From positions 1 through 54,985 of the forward strand of contig JANPBT010000025.1 in the NCBI GenBank assembly GCA_031430575.1: 54,985 nucleotides of DNA, read 5' to 3'. The position numbers and the translations under genes were made by a program. Below are positions 7,556-16,098 of this stretch, one piece after another (position 1 is the stretch's first letter; the number at the start of each line of letters is the position of its first letter). A model generated the notes under the pieces. It did not search any database. It saw only the letters and a program-made list of their open reading frames with translations, and had not been told where the DNA came from. The stretch is from JANMDS01 sp031430575. GTDB lineage: Bacteria > Pseudomonadota > Gammaproteobacteria > Burkholderiales > Casimicrobiaceae.

Positions 7556-8086
7556 TCACGCATCGCGAACGCTCACCCGCACGCGCCGGATCGTGCGCGC
7601 GGGGCGAGTGAGATGATCGAGCGGGAGCGCGGTGGTCGATTTGATCGCTTTCAATACCAGATTGGTGCGCACGTTAACGACGCCTTTGATCTGGGTGAGT
7701 TGCTTCAATATTGAATCAGATAATTCGACCAAACTCGGGGCGACGATGGTGAGCACGTAATCGCTGTCGCCAGTGACGGCATCGCAATCGAGCACTTCTG
7801 GCATCTCGATCACCGCCTTTTCAAATGCCGCGCCGACATCTGCGCTTTGCCTCGCCAGACTCACGTAGGTGATCGCGCGCACGCCCAAGCCCATGACGGC
7901 GGGATCGAGCAACGCGACGTAGGCTTTCAAGACTTTTTCAGACTCTAAGCGGGCGATGCGACGGCTGATTTGGGAAGGGGAAAGCCCAAGCGCCTCGCCG
8001 ATCTCGGCGTTTGTTGCGTGCGCGTTTTGCTGCAATTGCGCGAGCAATTTGAGATCAAAGCGGTCTAAAAGCAGTTCATAGAGCAT
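7556..8086 (-). CDS. Lrp/AsnC-family transcriptional regulator
   Basis: A 176-residue amino-acid-responsive regulator. The N-terminal winged helix (DRFDLKLLAQLQQNAHATNAEIGEALGLSPSQISRRIARLE) and the C-terminal RAM/ligand domain (AITYVSLARQ, then DCDAVTGDSDYVLTIVAPS) are typical. It is divergent from hpd, followed by phhA, so it most likely controls phenylalanine and tyrosine degradation, perhaps as a sensor of an aromatic amino acid. A 19-bp palindrome lies just upstream of its start. The C-terminal tail (about 25 residues, Arg-rich) is longer than usual. Confidence 0.88.
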   Translation of the reverse strand: MLYELLLDRFDLKLLAQLQQNAHATNAEIGEALGLSPSQISRRIARLESEKVLKAYVALLDPAVMGLGVRAITYVSLARQSADVGAAFEKAVIEMPEVLDCDAVTGDSDYVLTIVAPSLVELSDSILKQLTQIKGVVNVRTNLVLKAIKSTTALPLDHLTRPARTIRRVRVSVRDA

Positions 8087-8089
8087 ATT

Positions 8090-8108
8090 TTGAGCATTTT
8101 ATGCACAA
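8090..8108. promoter_or_regulatory. Candidate Lrp/AsnC operator
   Basis: TTGAGCAT-TTT-ATGCACAA is a 19-bp imperfect palindrome (7 of 8 arm positions pair). It lies 3 bases upstream of the regulator start and 100 bases upstream of hpd. Its position fits autoregulation and control of the divergent promoter. A degenerate F copy of the interspersed repeat follows at 8109-8125. Confidence 0.4.
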
Positions 8109-8207
8109 AACCTGCGTCGCAGAGTTTATTCATGCTGATTACGCACGCTTTATGCGGGCGATTGCCCGCAAAATCGCTTGATTCCATTTCACAGAAAGCA
8201 CGCCGCC

Positions 8208-9317
8208 ATGGCCTTCACTCCTTGGGAAAATCCGATGGGCACCGCCGGTTTCGAGTTCATCGAATATGCCGCGCCAGACCCCATTGCGATGGGCGCACTT
8301 TTTGAGCGAATGGGATTTACGCCCATTGCAAAGCATCGGCATAAAAACGTGCTGCTCTACCGGCAAGGCGGCATCAATTTTTTAATTAATGCTGAGCCTG
8401 ATTCTTTTGCCCAGCGTTTTGCGCGACTGCATGGCCCTTCGATCTGCGCGATTGCATTTCGCGTGGAAGACGCCAAGCATGCCTACGAGCGCGCAATCTC
8501 GCTTGGCGCCTGGGGCTACGCGGGCATTGCAGGGCCCGGTGAGCTCAATATTCCAGCGATTAAAGGCATTGGTGATTCCGCTATTTATTTCGTGGATCGT
8601 TGGCGCGGCAAGCATGGCGCGGGCGAAGGCGCGATTGGCAATATCGGTTTTTTTGATGTCGATTTTGAGCCACTACCTGCGGCGCAGAATGTGCCCAATC
8701 CGCTCAATCCGCAAGGCGTCGGGCTGACCTATATCGATCACCTCACCCATAACGTTCATCGTGGCCGCATGGACGAATGGGCCGATTTTTATGAACGCCT
8801 TTTCAACTTTAAAGAAGTGCGCTACTTCGATATTGAAGGGCAAGTCACTGGCGTGAAATCAAAAGCGATGACCAGCCCCTGCGGGATGATTCGCATCCCG
8901 ATCAACGAAGAGGGCAACGAAACACCGGGGCAAATTCAAGAATATTTAACGCGCTACAAAGGCGAGGGCATCCAGCATATTGCGATGGGTGCGAACGATT
9001 TGTTCGCCACCGTAGATGCCTTAAAAACCAATCAGGTCAAGCTGCTCGATACGGTCGAAACGTATTACGAGTTGATCGACAAGCGCATCCCCAACCACGG
9101 TGAAAACGTAGCGGCATTAAAGGCGGCAAAAATTTTGGTGGATGGCAAAGCGGGCGCGCTCTTACTGCAAATTTTTTCTGAAAACCAGCTTGGTCCGATC
9201 TTCTTTGAATTTATTCAGCGTAAAGGTGATGATGGATTTGGCGAGGGCAATTTCAAAGCCTTGTTTGAAAGCATTGAGCTCGATCAAATGCGGCGTGGCG
9301 TGCTTACAAAAACCTAA
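8208..9317 (+). CDS. hpd: 4-Hydroxyphenylpyruvate dioxygenase
   Basis: Converts 4-hydroxyphenylpyruvate to homogentisate in tyrosine catabolism. The protein is 369 residues with two VOC-type halves. The non-haem iron ligands are visible at about His178 (YIDHLTHNV), His257 (GIQHIAMG) and Glu334 (FFEFIQRKG). The start is set at MAFTPWENPMGTAGFEF, the family N-terminus; the frame extends 30 bases upstream. An F copy of the interspersed repeat at 8674-8690 encodes the linker residues LPAAQN in place. It is followed 26 bases later by phhA, with which it forms a Phe/Tyr degradation operon. Confidence 0.96.
   Translation: MAFTPWENPMGTAGFEFIEYAAPDPIAMGALFERMGFTPIAKHRHKNVLLYRQGGINFLINAEPDSFAQRFARLHGPSICAIAFRVEDAKHAYERAISLGAWGYAGIAGPGELNIPAIKGIGDSAIYFVDRWRGKHGAGEGAIGNIGFFDVDFEPLPAAQNVPNPLNPQGVGLTYIDHLTHNVHRGRMDEWADFYERLFNFKEVRYFDIEGQVTGVKSKAMTSPCGMIRIPINEEGNETPGQIQEYLTRYKGEGIQHIAMGANDLFATVDALKTNQVKLLDTVETYYELIDKRIPNHGENVAALKAAKILVDGKAGALLLQIFSENQLGPIFFEFIQRKGDDGFGEGNFKALFESIELDQMRRGVLTKT
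8674..8690. repeat. Interspersed repeat inside hpd
   Basis: F orientation, read as L-P-A-A-Q-N in the hpd frame, in the linker between the two halves of the enzyme. Confidence 0.85.
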
Positions 9318-9326
9318 TTTTGAGCG

Positions 9327-9345
9327 AAATCTGCGCCGCAGGTAT
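9327..9345. repeat. Interspersed repeat overlapping the phhA start
   Basis: R orientation. The final AT of the repeat forms the first two bases of the phhA ATG, so the whole ribosome-binding region is repeat sequence. Confidence 0.85.
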
Positions 9346-10183
9346 GACACTTTCTAACGCAACCGATTGGACCATTGATCAAGGCTGGGCGGCATACTCG
9401 CGCGCGGAGCATGCCACTTGGCGTACGCTTTTTTCGCGCCAGATGGCATTGCTCCCGCGCTATGCCTGCGCTGCCTTTCTCGACGGTTTGCAGCGCTTAC
9501 CGATCGACGGCCGCGAAATTCCAAATTTCAGTAGCATCAACGAGAGCCTGCGCGCGCAAACGGGCTGGACCATTGTCGCCGTGCCCGGGCTCGTTCCCGA
9601 TGAAGTGTTTTTTAATCATTTGGCGCATCGGCGATTTCCCTCGGGTAATTTCATCCGCAGCGCGGATTCATTGAACTACATTGAAGCGCCCGATGTGTTT
9701 CACGATGTCTTTGGTCATGTGCCAATGCTTATGAATCCCGCGATGGCAGATTTCATTCAAGCCTACGGCGAAGGCGGCATGCGGGCATACCAGCTCGGCG
9801 TGCTCCCGCTTTTAGCGCGCGTGTATTGGTATACCGTTGAATTTGGGTTAGTGAAAGAAAGCGGCGCACTGAAAGTCTATGGCGCAGGCATCGCCTCATC
9901 GTTTACCGAAACGCAATTTGCGATTGATGATCCGTCACCGCATCGGGTTACCTTCGATTTGAATCGGGTAATGCGCACGCACTATCGCATTGACGATTTT
10001 CAAGAAACGTATTTCGCAATCGACCAGCTCGAAGACTTGCTCGCGTTATCAAAAATTGACTTTGCGCCCCGCTACCAAAAATATCGCGACGCGCGCACCT
10101 TCGCCCCTGGCGATTTAATCGCTGAAGATCGTGTTTTGCAGCGCGGCACCGGTGCTTATTTCGCAACGCGACCCGCGCGCTAG
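9344..10183 (+). CDS. phhA: Phenylalanine 4-monooxygenase
   Basis: Pterin-dependent hydroxylation of phenylalanine to tyrosine, feeding hpd. It is 279 residues from MTLSNATDW. An in-frame ATG at 9320 would add MSEICAAG, which is just translated repeat, so I prefer 9344. The iron site is seen in DVFHDVFGHVPMLMNP (two His) and in the later Glu within RVYWYTVEFGLV. The family motifs SLNYIEAPD and GAGIASSFTETQFA are present. The ribosome-binding region is made of the interspersed repeat and has no clear Shine-Dalgarno at normal spacing, which suggests translational coupling to hpd. Confidence 0.95.
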   Translation: MTLSNATDWTIDQGWAAYSRAEHATWRTLFSRQMALLPRYACAAFLDGLQRLPIDGREIPNFSSINESLRAQTGWTIVAVPGLVPDEVFFNHLAHRRFPSGNFIRSADSLNYIEAPDVFHDVFGHVPMLMNPAMADFIQAYGEGGMRAYQLGVLPLLARVYWYTVEFGLVKESGALKVYGAGIASSFTETQFAIDDPSPHRVTFDLNRVMRTHYRIDDFQETYFAIDQLEDLLALSKIDFAPRYQKYRDARTFAPGDLIAEDRVLQRGTGAYFATRPAR

Positions 10184-10184
10184 C

Positions 10185-10203
10185 AAATCTGCGCCGCAGG
10201 TAT
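10185..10203. repeat. Interspersed repeat, R orientation
   Basis: A full match, directly after the phhA stop codon. The rest of 10204-10418 holds no supportable gene. Confidence 0.85.
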
Positions 10204-10418
10204 CACGCGCAACCACGCCGTCTAACCGAAAGTCACCCGCTTTCAACCATTTAGGCTCAACGCCGACATTTACGGTCTGATGAGAGATCGCTGCGGCCAC
10301 GGCGCAGGCGCTCACGAGGCAGGGTTTACGCGCGATACGCGACCAAGCATTCGCCAAAGCTTTCGGGCACAATACTTGGAGAATAGCGTCTATCTTAATG
10401 CTCTAGGAGGAGTTACCC

Positions 10419-11450
10419 ATGAAAACCAAAATCCGCGCGCTCGCGACGATGATTGCTGCCTGCGGCGTGCTTCCCGCGCTCGCGCAAGAAGTCACTTTAA
10501 AGTTTCACCATATTTGGACGCCAAACGCAATGGCCTCGGTGCGGGTGATTCAGCCTTGGTGCGACAAAATCGCCGTTGAATCTGCTGGCAAGATGAAGTG
10601 CCAAATTTTGCCGTCGATGTCGGGCGGTGGCACGCCGCCGCAGTTGGTTGATCGCGTCAAAGATGGCGTCGACGATTTAGTGATTACACTGCCCGGCTAC
10701 ACCGCTGGCCGCTTCCCCGCAATGGAAGTATTCGAGCTGCCATTCATGACCCGCACCGCAGAGCCCGCCTCACGCGCAGCCTGGGATTACATGCAAAAGC
10801 ATGCGCTGAAAGAATTTCCCGGTACCAAAATTTTGGCGACGTGGGTGCACGACGAAGGTTTCGTGCATTCCCGTGAAAAGCAAATCAAAACTGCGGCCGA
10901 CTTTAAGGGCCTGAAAATGCGCGCGCCGACGCGCCAAACCAACAAGCTCTTGGCAAGCCTTGGCGCAACCCCGGTTGCCATGCCGATGCCAGCCACCGCT
11001 GATGCGCTTTCTAAAAACACGATTGACGGCATGCTCTTTCCGTGGGAAATCATCCCTGCGCTTAAGTTTCAAGAGCTTGTGAAATTTCACTCTGAGACTG
11101 ATCAATCGCGCGGCGCGCTTTACAGTGCGGGCTTTATTTTCGGCATGAATCAAGCGAAATATGATGCGCTGCCTGCTGATTTGAAAGCGGTGATCGATCG
11201 CAATTCTGGAGCAGCTTACTCAGGCCAAATCGGTAAGATCTGGGATGAAAGTGCGGTTGCGGGCAAGAAAGCCGCAACGGATCGTGGCAATACGATCTAC
11301 GTCATTCCACCCGCAGAGGTTGATAACTTTGCCAAGCTCTCGGCACCGCTTTATGATGAGTGGGTCGCAGATATGGGCAAGCGTGGATTGAATGGAAAGC
11401 AAATGCTCGATGATGCAAAGGCGCTGATCGTGCAATACACAAAGAAGTAA
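10419..11450 (+). CDS. TRAP transporter substrate-binding protein (DctP type)
   Basis: The periplasmic receptor of a tripartite ATP-independent transporter, 343 residues, with a signal peptide ending at PALAQE. The body shows DctP-family features (TLKFHHIWTPNA, LKMRAPTRQTNKLLASLGATPVAMP, then DGMLFPWEI). A strong Shine-Dalgarno (AGGAGG, bases 10406-10411) precedes the ATG. It is followed by an intrinsic terminator, which may set a higher level of this receptor than of the dctQM genes downstream. Linkage to pobA suggests an aromatic acid ligand such as 4-hydroxybenzoate, but that is inference. Confidence 0.92.
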   Translation: MKTKIRALATMIAACGVLPALAQEVTLKFHHIWTPNAMASVRVIQPWCDKIAVESAGKMKCQILPSMSGGGTPPQLVDRVKDGVDDLVITLPGYTAGRFPAMEVFELPFMTRTAEPASRAAWDYMQKHALKEFPGTKILATWVHDEGFVHSREKQIKTAADFKGLKMRAPTRQTNKLLASLGATPVAMPMPATADALSKNTIDGMLFPWEIIPALKFQELVKFHSETDQSRGALYSAGFIFGMNQAKYDALPADLKAVIDRNSGAAYSGQIGKIWDESAVAGKKAATDRGNTIYVIPPAEVDNFAKLSAPLYDEWVADMGKRGLNGKQMLDDAKALIVQYTKK

Positions 11451-11467
11451 ACAGCATTTGTCCTGAA

Positions 11468-11495
11468 AAAAGAGCGCAACGATGCGCTCTTTTTT
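11468..11495 (+). terminator. Intrinsic terminator after dctP
   Basis: AAAAGAGCGC-AACGAT-GCGCTCTTTT with a following T-run: a classical GC stem and U-tract, 18 bases after the stop codon. It is the clearest intrinsic terminator in the window and is independent of the interspersed repeat. Confidence 0.85.
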
Positions 11496-11545
11496 TGTCT
11501 GTAAATTTTCCCGCTTCAAATTAACAAGCCTAACCACTCGCCCAA

Positions 11546-11561
11546 GTTGCGCCGCAGGTAT
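11546..11561. repeat. Interspersed repeat, R orientation
   Basis: A good match (TTGCGCCGCAGGTAT) 12 bases upstream of the chosen dctQ start. Confidence 0.8.
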
Positions 11562-11573
11562 AGTGAACTCATT

Positions 11574-12047
11574 ATGAAAAATATCCAATTTATTGCCCGC
11601 TGGGTCGCGATCATCGGCATGGCTATCGCGCTGGCGATTGCCATCATGACCGTTTTGAGCATCATCGGCCGCGCCGCATTCAAAACTCCGATTCAAGGCG
11701 ATATTGAGCTCACGCAGCTTGGCATCGCGCTCGCGATTTCACTCACGCTGCCCTGGTGTCAACTGCAGCGGGCGAATATCATCGTCGACTTTTTTACGCA
11801 AAATTCTGCGCCGCAGGTACAACGTTTTTTAGATACCTGTGGCGCAGTTTTGATCGCCGCAATGTACTTTCTGCTCGCTTGGCGCACCAGCGTTGGCGCA
11901 GCTTCTGTCAGAGAGGCGCAAGAGCAATCGATGATTCTCGGCTTGCCGATGTATTGGGCGTATGTGTCGCTTGCGCCGGGATTGCTTCTCGCCGCTGTCA
12001 TCGCGCTTTGGCAAGCAGCGGGCGCTGATCGCGAGGCGTCGCTATGA
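11574..12047 (+). CDS. TRAP transporter small permease (DctQ type)
   Basis: Small membrane subunit, 157 residues from MKNIQFIARWVAIIGM. The longer frame from 11547 would translate the interspersed repeat. Four hydrophobic segments are visible (WVAIIGMAIALAIAIMTVL, LGIALAISLTLPW, GAVLIAAMYFLLAW, YVSLAPGLLLAAVIAL). The loop NSAPQVQRFLDTCGAVL is encoded by two inverted repeat copies. It overlaps dctM by four bases (ATGA). Confidence 0.88.
   Translation: MKNIQFIARWVAIIGMAIALAIAIMTVLSIIGRAAFKTPIQGDIELTQLGIALAISLTLPWCQLQRANIIVDFFTQNSAPQVQRFLDTCGAVLIAAMYFLLAWRTSVGAASVREAQEQSMILGLPMYWAYVSLAPGLLLAAVIALWQAAGADREASL
11804..11850. repeat. Inverted pair of the interspersed repeat inside dctQ
   Basis: R copy 11804-11819 and F copy 11833-11850 (one core change, TGTGGCGCAG), 13 bases apart, both in frame (SAPQV and TCGAV). 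The mRNA could fold here within the coding region. Confidence 0.8.
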
Positions 12048-13369
12048 CACCCACCACGATCGGCCTCGTTATGTTCGCGGGCATGCTGGTGCTCATGGCC
12101 GTGCGCGTGCCTATCGCTGCGGCCATGTTTATCCCCGGCGCTTTTGGCTATATGGCGCTCAGCAATTCGTCGGCGCTCATCAATCTGCTCAAAGGCAGCG
12201 CGGTCGCGCGGCTCACCGTCTACGATCTTTCTGTCATTCCACTCTTTTTATTAATGGGGCAATTCGCAACGCAGGGCGGATTATCGCGCGCGCTTTTCAA
12301 AGCAGCGTCTGCGTTTGTCGGGCATGTGCGCGGTGGGTTGGCGATGGCGTCTATTTTTTCCGCCGGTGCGTTTGGCGCGGTCTGCGGCTCATCCGTAGCA
12401 ACCTCAGCAACGATCACGCAAGTGGCTTACCCCGAAATGAAAGAGCAAGGCTACAGTGGCCGACTCTCCACCGCCGCGCTCGCCGCCGGCGGCACACTCG
12501 GCATTTTGATTCCGCCTTCCGTGCCGTTAGTCGTGTATGCGATTTTGACCGAACAAAACATCGCCAAACTTTTTGCCGCAGCGATGATTCCGGGCATTTT
12601 GGCTATGCTCGGCTATGCCTTCGTTACTTGGCTCGTCTGCCGCGCGCGCCCAGAGCTCGCGCCCGCAACCCAGCCTGCCAATTGGGCGGCGCGGCGGCAA
12701 GCGCTGGTGGCCGTGTGGCCCATTGTTGTCATCTTCGGGGTCGTATTCGGTGGCATTTATGGCGGCGTGTTTTCGCCTACGGAAGGTGCTGCAGTCGGCG
12801 CTGTGGCCATGTTCATCGCAGGCATCATGAAGCGCGAGCTCGGGATCGAAGCGCTCAAGAAAAGCTTTTTGGCGACCGCCGAAACCACCGCGATGGTATT
12901 TCTCATTTTCTTAGGCGCAGACATGATGAACGCCGCATTGGCGCTCACCCAAATGCCAGCAGCGCTCGCCAATTGGGTGACTCACCTCCAAATTTCGCCG
13001 TTGCTCATCGTAAGCGCCGTGCTGGGGTTCTATGTGTTGCTCGGGTGCGTGATGGATGAGCTTTCGATGCTTCTGCTGACTATCCCCGTTATTTTTCCTG
13101 CGATTATGGGGCTCGATCTTTATGGCATGAATACCGAGATGAAAGCGATTTGGTTTGGTATCTTGATATTGATGACGGTCGGGATTGGTCTGATCGCCCC
13201 GCCTGTTGGCTTGAACGTTTATGTGGTTAACAATCTTGCAAAAGATGTGCCGATGGGCGAAACCTACAAAGGCGTTTTCCCCTACTTAGCGTGGGACGCG
13301 ATCCGCGTCGTGTTGCTCCTCATTTTTCCAGGCATTGCCCTCTGGCTCGTAAGAGTATTGTTTCAATGA
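12044..13369 (+). CDS. TRAP transporter large permease (DctM type)
   Basis: The channel subunit, 441 residues with about 12 hydrophobic segments. Family motifs include IPLFLLMGQFATQGGLSRALF, the GSSVATSATI stretch, GTLGILIPPSVPLVVYAI, and the late GLIAPPVGLNVYVVNN. It overlaps dctQ and pobA by four bases each, so dctQ, dctM and pobA are translationally coupled. It contains no copy of the interspersed repeat. Confidence 0.93.
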   Translation: MTPTTIGLVMFAGMLVLMAVRVPIAAAMFIPGAFGYMALSNSSALINLLKGSAVARLTVYDLSVIPLFLLMGQFATQGGLSRALFKAASAFVGHVRGGLAMASIFSAGAFGAVCGSSVATSATITQVAYPEMKEQGYSGRLSTAALAAGGTLGILIPPSVPLVVYAILTEQNIAKLFAAAMIPGILAMLGYAFVTWLVCRARPELAPATQPANWAARRQALVAVWPIVVIFGVVFGGIYGGVFSPTEGAAVGAVAMFIAGIMKRELGIEALKKSFLATAETTAMVFLIFLGADMMNAALALTQMPAALANWVTHLQISPLLIVSAVLGFYVLLGCVMDELSMLLLTIPVIFPAIMGLDLYGMNTEMKAIWFGILILMTVGIGLIAPPVGLNVYVVNNLAKDVPMGETYKGVFPYLAWDAIRVVLLLIFPGIALWLVRVLFQ

Positions 13370-14562
13370 CAACGCCCCAACGCACACAAGTCGCGATCAT
13401 CGGCGCCGGGCCATCAGGCTTGATGCTCGGGGCTTTGCTGCATCAGGCCGGCATCGACAACATCATTATCGAGCGGCAATCACCCGAGTATGTGCTCGGG
13501 CGCATTCGCGCTGGCGTGTTAGAGCAAATCACGACCGATGCCCTGATCTCGCTTGGTATTGGCGCACGCATGCTGGCTGAAGGCTTACCCCACGATGGCT
13601 TCGAGCTGCTCTTTAAAGGCCAGCGCCATCGCATCGATTTAGCGGCGCTCACGGGCGGCAAAAAAGTAACGGTGTACGGGCAAACAGAAGTCACCCGCGA
13701 TCTCATGGACGCGCGCAAAGCCTCGGGCTTGCCCACGATTTACAACGCGCGCGACGTGCGACTTGATGCTTTTGACGGATCATCGCCGCAGGTATTTTTC
13801 ACTGAAAATGGTGAGGCGAAATCACTGCACTGCGATTTCATCGCGGGCTGCGACGGGTATCACGGCGTTTCGCGCGCAAGCGTGCCCAAAAACGCGATCC
13901 GCACTTTCGAAAAGGTTTACCCCTTTGGCTGGCTCGGCGTGCTCGCTGATGTGCCACCGGTTTCCCATGAATTAATTTACGCCAATAGCCCGCACGGTTT
14001 CGCGCTCTGCTCCATGCGTAGCCATACCCGCAGCCGCTATTACGTGCAATGCAGCACCGATGAAAAAGTTGAAAATTGGAGCGACGACGCCTTTTGGGAT
14101 GAACTCGCGCTGCGCTTAGACGATACCGCGCGCGCCAATCTCGTGCGCGGGCCATCGATTGAGAAGAGTATCGCGCCGTTGCGCTCGTTCGTCACTGAGC
14201 CCATGCGCTTTGGCAGACTGTTTCTCGCCGGTGATGCGGCTCATATCGTGCCGCCTACCGGTGCAAAAGGGCTCAATCTTGCAATGAGTGATGTGAATTA
14301 TCTCGCGCAAGCATTTACCGAACATTACACCGAAAAGAGCAACGCAGGTATCGACGATTACTCCGCGAAATGCTTACGTCGCGTTTGGCGGGCATCGCGC
14401 TTTTCGTGGTGGTTTACCTCACTCATGCACCGCTTCCCAGAAAATGGCGACTTCGGGCAAAAGATCCAAGAAGCGGAGTTAGATTATCTAGTCAACTCAA
14501 AAGCGGCTTCGGCTTCCGTGGCTGAAAACTATATCGGGCTGCCGCTAGATTTCGGAAGTTAA
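13366..14562 (+). CDS. pobA: 4-Hydroxybenzoate 3-monooxygenase
   Basis: FAD- and NADPH-dependent hydroxylation of 4-hydroxybenzoate to protocatechuate (cytoplasm). The protein is 398 residues, starting at MTTPQRTQVAIIGAGPSGLM with a 4-base overlap with dctM. Features are the Rossmann GAGPSG, IIERQSPEYVLGRIRAGVLE (characteristic of PobA), the GCDGYHGVSR motif and the FAD motif LFLAGDAAHIVPPTGAKGLN. Coupling to a TRAP permease suggests import and first catabolic step in one operon. A degenerate repeat copy lies at 13781-13795 (SSPQVF). No protocatechuate cleavage genes are in the window. Confidence 0.94.
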   Translation: MTTPQRTQVAIIGAGPSGLMLGALLHQAGIDNIIIERQSPEYVLGRIRAGVLEQITTDALISLGIGARMLAEGLPHDGFELLFKGQRHRIDLAALTGGKKVTVYGQTEVTRDLMDARKASGLPTIYNARDVRLDAFDGSSPQVFFTENGEAKSLHCDFIAGCDGYHGVSRASVPKNAIRTFEKVYPFGWLGVLADVPPVSHELIYANSPHGFALCSMRSHTRSRYYVQCSTDEKVENWSDDAFWDELALRLDDTARANLVRGPSIEKSIAPLRSFVTEPMRFGRLFLAGDAAHIVPPTGAKGLNLAMSDVNYLAQAFTEHYTEKSNAGIDDYSAKCLRRVWRASRFSWWFTSLMHRFPENGDFGQKIQEAELDYLVNSKAASASVAENYIGLPLDFGS

Positions 14563-14571
14563 ATCACATTG

Positions 14572-14614
14572 AAATCTGCGCCGCAGGTATAGTCAATACC
14601 TGCGGCGCAGATTT
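14572..14614. repeat. Inverted pair of the interspersed repeat
   Basis: R copy 14572-14590 and F copy 14596-14614 with a 5-base spacer (AGTCA), giving a near-perfect 19-bp stem just after the pobA stop. The right arm runs into ATTTT, so it can act as a pobA terminator. Confidence 0.85.
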
Positions 14615-14699
14615 TGCCGCTTTTTAGTCTTTTAACCCTTCAATGCCCGCCGTTGCACGATTCGATGGTGCGCGGGGCGTGGGCAGCGGAAAATGAATC

Positions 14700-15764
14700 A
14701 TGGCTTCAGTAGAAATCAGTAAAGTTTTCAAATCATACGGCACAACGAAAGTGATTCATGGCGTGGATATTTCCATCGCCGATGGTGAATTTTGCGTGCT
14801 GGTGGGGCCTTCAGGCTGCGGCAAATCAACGCTGCTGCGCATGATCGCAGGCTTGGAGGATATTTCTGGAGGCGAAATCAAAATTGGCGCAAAAGTCGTC
14901 AACGACATGGCGCCAAAAGATCGCGACATCGCGATGGTCTTCCAAAACTATGCGCTTTACCCGCACATGACCGTGCGCGAAAACATGGGTTTTTCGCTCA
15001 TGCTAGCGAAGACCGAAAAGTCAAAAATTGAAGAAGGCGTGAATGGCGCTGCGGAGATTTTGGGGCTCACGCCGTATCTTGATCGCTACCCAAAAGCGCT
15101 CTCTGGCGGCCAGCGCCAGCGCGTTGCAATGGGGCGCGCGATCGTGCGCAGGCCGCAAGTATTTTTGTTCGACGAGCCGCTCTCCAATTTAGACGCAAAG
15201 CTGCGCGTGGCAATGCGCACTGAAATTAAATCGCTGCACCAGCGCTTGAAGACCACCAGCGTTTATGTGACCCACGATCAAATCGAAGCGATGACGATGG
15301 CCGACAAAATCGTCGTGCTTCGCGATGGCATCATCGAGCAGATGGGCTCCCCGCTCGATCTTTATGATCGCCCAGTGAATACTTTTGTGGCCGGTTTCAT
15401 CGGCTCACCATCGATGAATTTCTTAAAAGCAACCGCAAACAATGCGCACGAAATCACCATTGATGGCGGTGGCGTGGTCGCCGTGCCGGGCGTGACGTTT
15501 GCGCAGGGTAAGGCGGTGACCTTCGGCATTCGCCCCGAAAATTTAATGATTGCAAACCACGGCGAAGGCATGCCCGCAACCGTTGATGTTGTAGAGCCAA
15601 CTGGCGCCGACACGCAAGTCTTCTGTAAATTTGGCGGTGCGCAAGATGTGATGGTGATGTTGCGTGATCGCATCGCCGCCAGCCCCGGCGATACGATTTG
15701 GCTCAAACCAGATACGTCGAAATTGCATTTGTTTGATGCTGATTCTGGGAAACGGATGAACTAA
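14700..15764 (+). CDS. ugpC: UgpC/MsmK-type ABC transporter ATP-binding protein
   Basis: The ATPase that energises sugar or glycerol-3-phosphate ABC importers, 354 residues. Walker A is GPSGCGKST, the Q-loop is in VFQNYALYPHMTV, the signature is LSGGQRQR and Walker B is VFLFDEPLSNLD. A C-terminal TOBE/MalK-type regulatory domain follows (about 235-354). No permease or binding protein lies beside it, so it is an orphan here and may serve several importers, as MsmK does. The exact substrate is not readable. The start codon for the NIPSNAP gene follows within a base of its stop. Confidence 0.88.
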   Translation: MASVEISKVFKSYGTTKVIHGVDISIADGEFCVLVGPSGCGKSTLLRMIAGLEDISGGEIKIGAKVVNDMAPKDRDIAMVFQNYALYPHMTVRENMGFSLMLAKTEKSKIEEGVNGAAEILGLTPYLDRYPKALSGGQRQRVAMGRAIVRRPQVFLFDEPLSNLDAKLRVAMRTEIKSLHQRLKTTSVYVTHDQIEAMTMADKIVVLRDGIIEQMGSPLDLYDRPVNTFVAGFIGSPSMNFLKATANNAHEITIDGGGVVAVPGVTFAQGKAVTFGIRPENLMIANHGEGMPATVDVVEPTGADTQVFCKFGGAQDVMVMLRDRIAASPGDTIWLKPDTSKLHLFDADSGKRMN

Positions 15765-15765
15765 G

Positions 15766-16083
15766 ATGATCATCGATCACCGCACCTACACCCTAAAGCC
15801 AGGCACGCTGCCGCTCTACGTAAAAGCCTACGTGGACGAAGGTCACGCGATTCAAATCATGCATCTCGGCACACCGCTCGGCTGGTATGTGAGCCACGAC
15901 ATTGGGCAGCTTAATCAAATCGTTCATCTCTGGCAATACGACGATTTGGCAGACCGCGAGCGCCGCCGCGCGGCGATGATGGCTGACCCTGCATGGCTTG
16001 CCTATTTGGCAAAAGTGGTGAGCTATATGGATCATCAGGAAAACAAAATCCTGCGCTCGCCCGCGGGCGTACAAATGAAATAA
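15766..16083 (+). CDS. NIPSNAP-family protein
   Basis: A 105-residue ferredoxin-like alpha/beta-barrel protein. The start MIIDHRTYTLKPGTLPLYVKAY and the motifs QIVHLWQYDDLADRERRRAAM and DPAWLAYL are typical of NIPSNAP domains. Bacterial members often sit in catabolic operons, but their reaction is generally unknown. It directly follows ugpC and is probably cotranscribed. Confidence 0.85.
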   Translation: MIIDHRTYTLKPGTLPLYVKAYVDEGHAIQIMHLGTPLGWYVSHDIGQLNQIVHLWQYDDLADRERRRAAMMADPAWLAYLAKVVSYMDHQENKILRSPAGVQMK

Positions 16084-16098
16084 CGTTGTCATGCGGTC

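Noticed and set aside
9320..9343. Earlier ATG for phhA giving MSEICAAG
   Set aside because: The extra residues are the translated interspersed repeat, and the family N-terminus is consistent with 9344.
10115..10372. Minus-strand open frame of 85 codons after phhA
   Set aside because: It overlaps the phhA end and translates the repeat as TCGAD; no domain or ribosome site is visible.
11547..11573. Earlier ATG for dctQ giving MRRRYSELI
   Set aside because: It also translates the repeat; MKNIQFIARW gives a normal membrane N-terminus.
15150..15175. Repeat-like GCAGGCCGCAAGTATTTTT in ugpC
   Set aside because: It encodes the conserved RRPQVFLFDEP Walker B region and lacks the core 12-mer.
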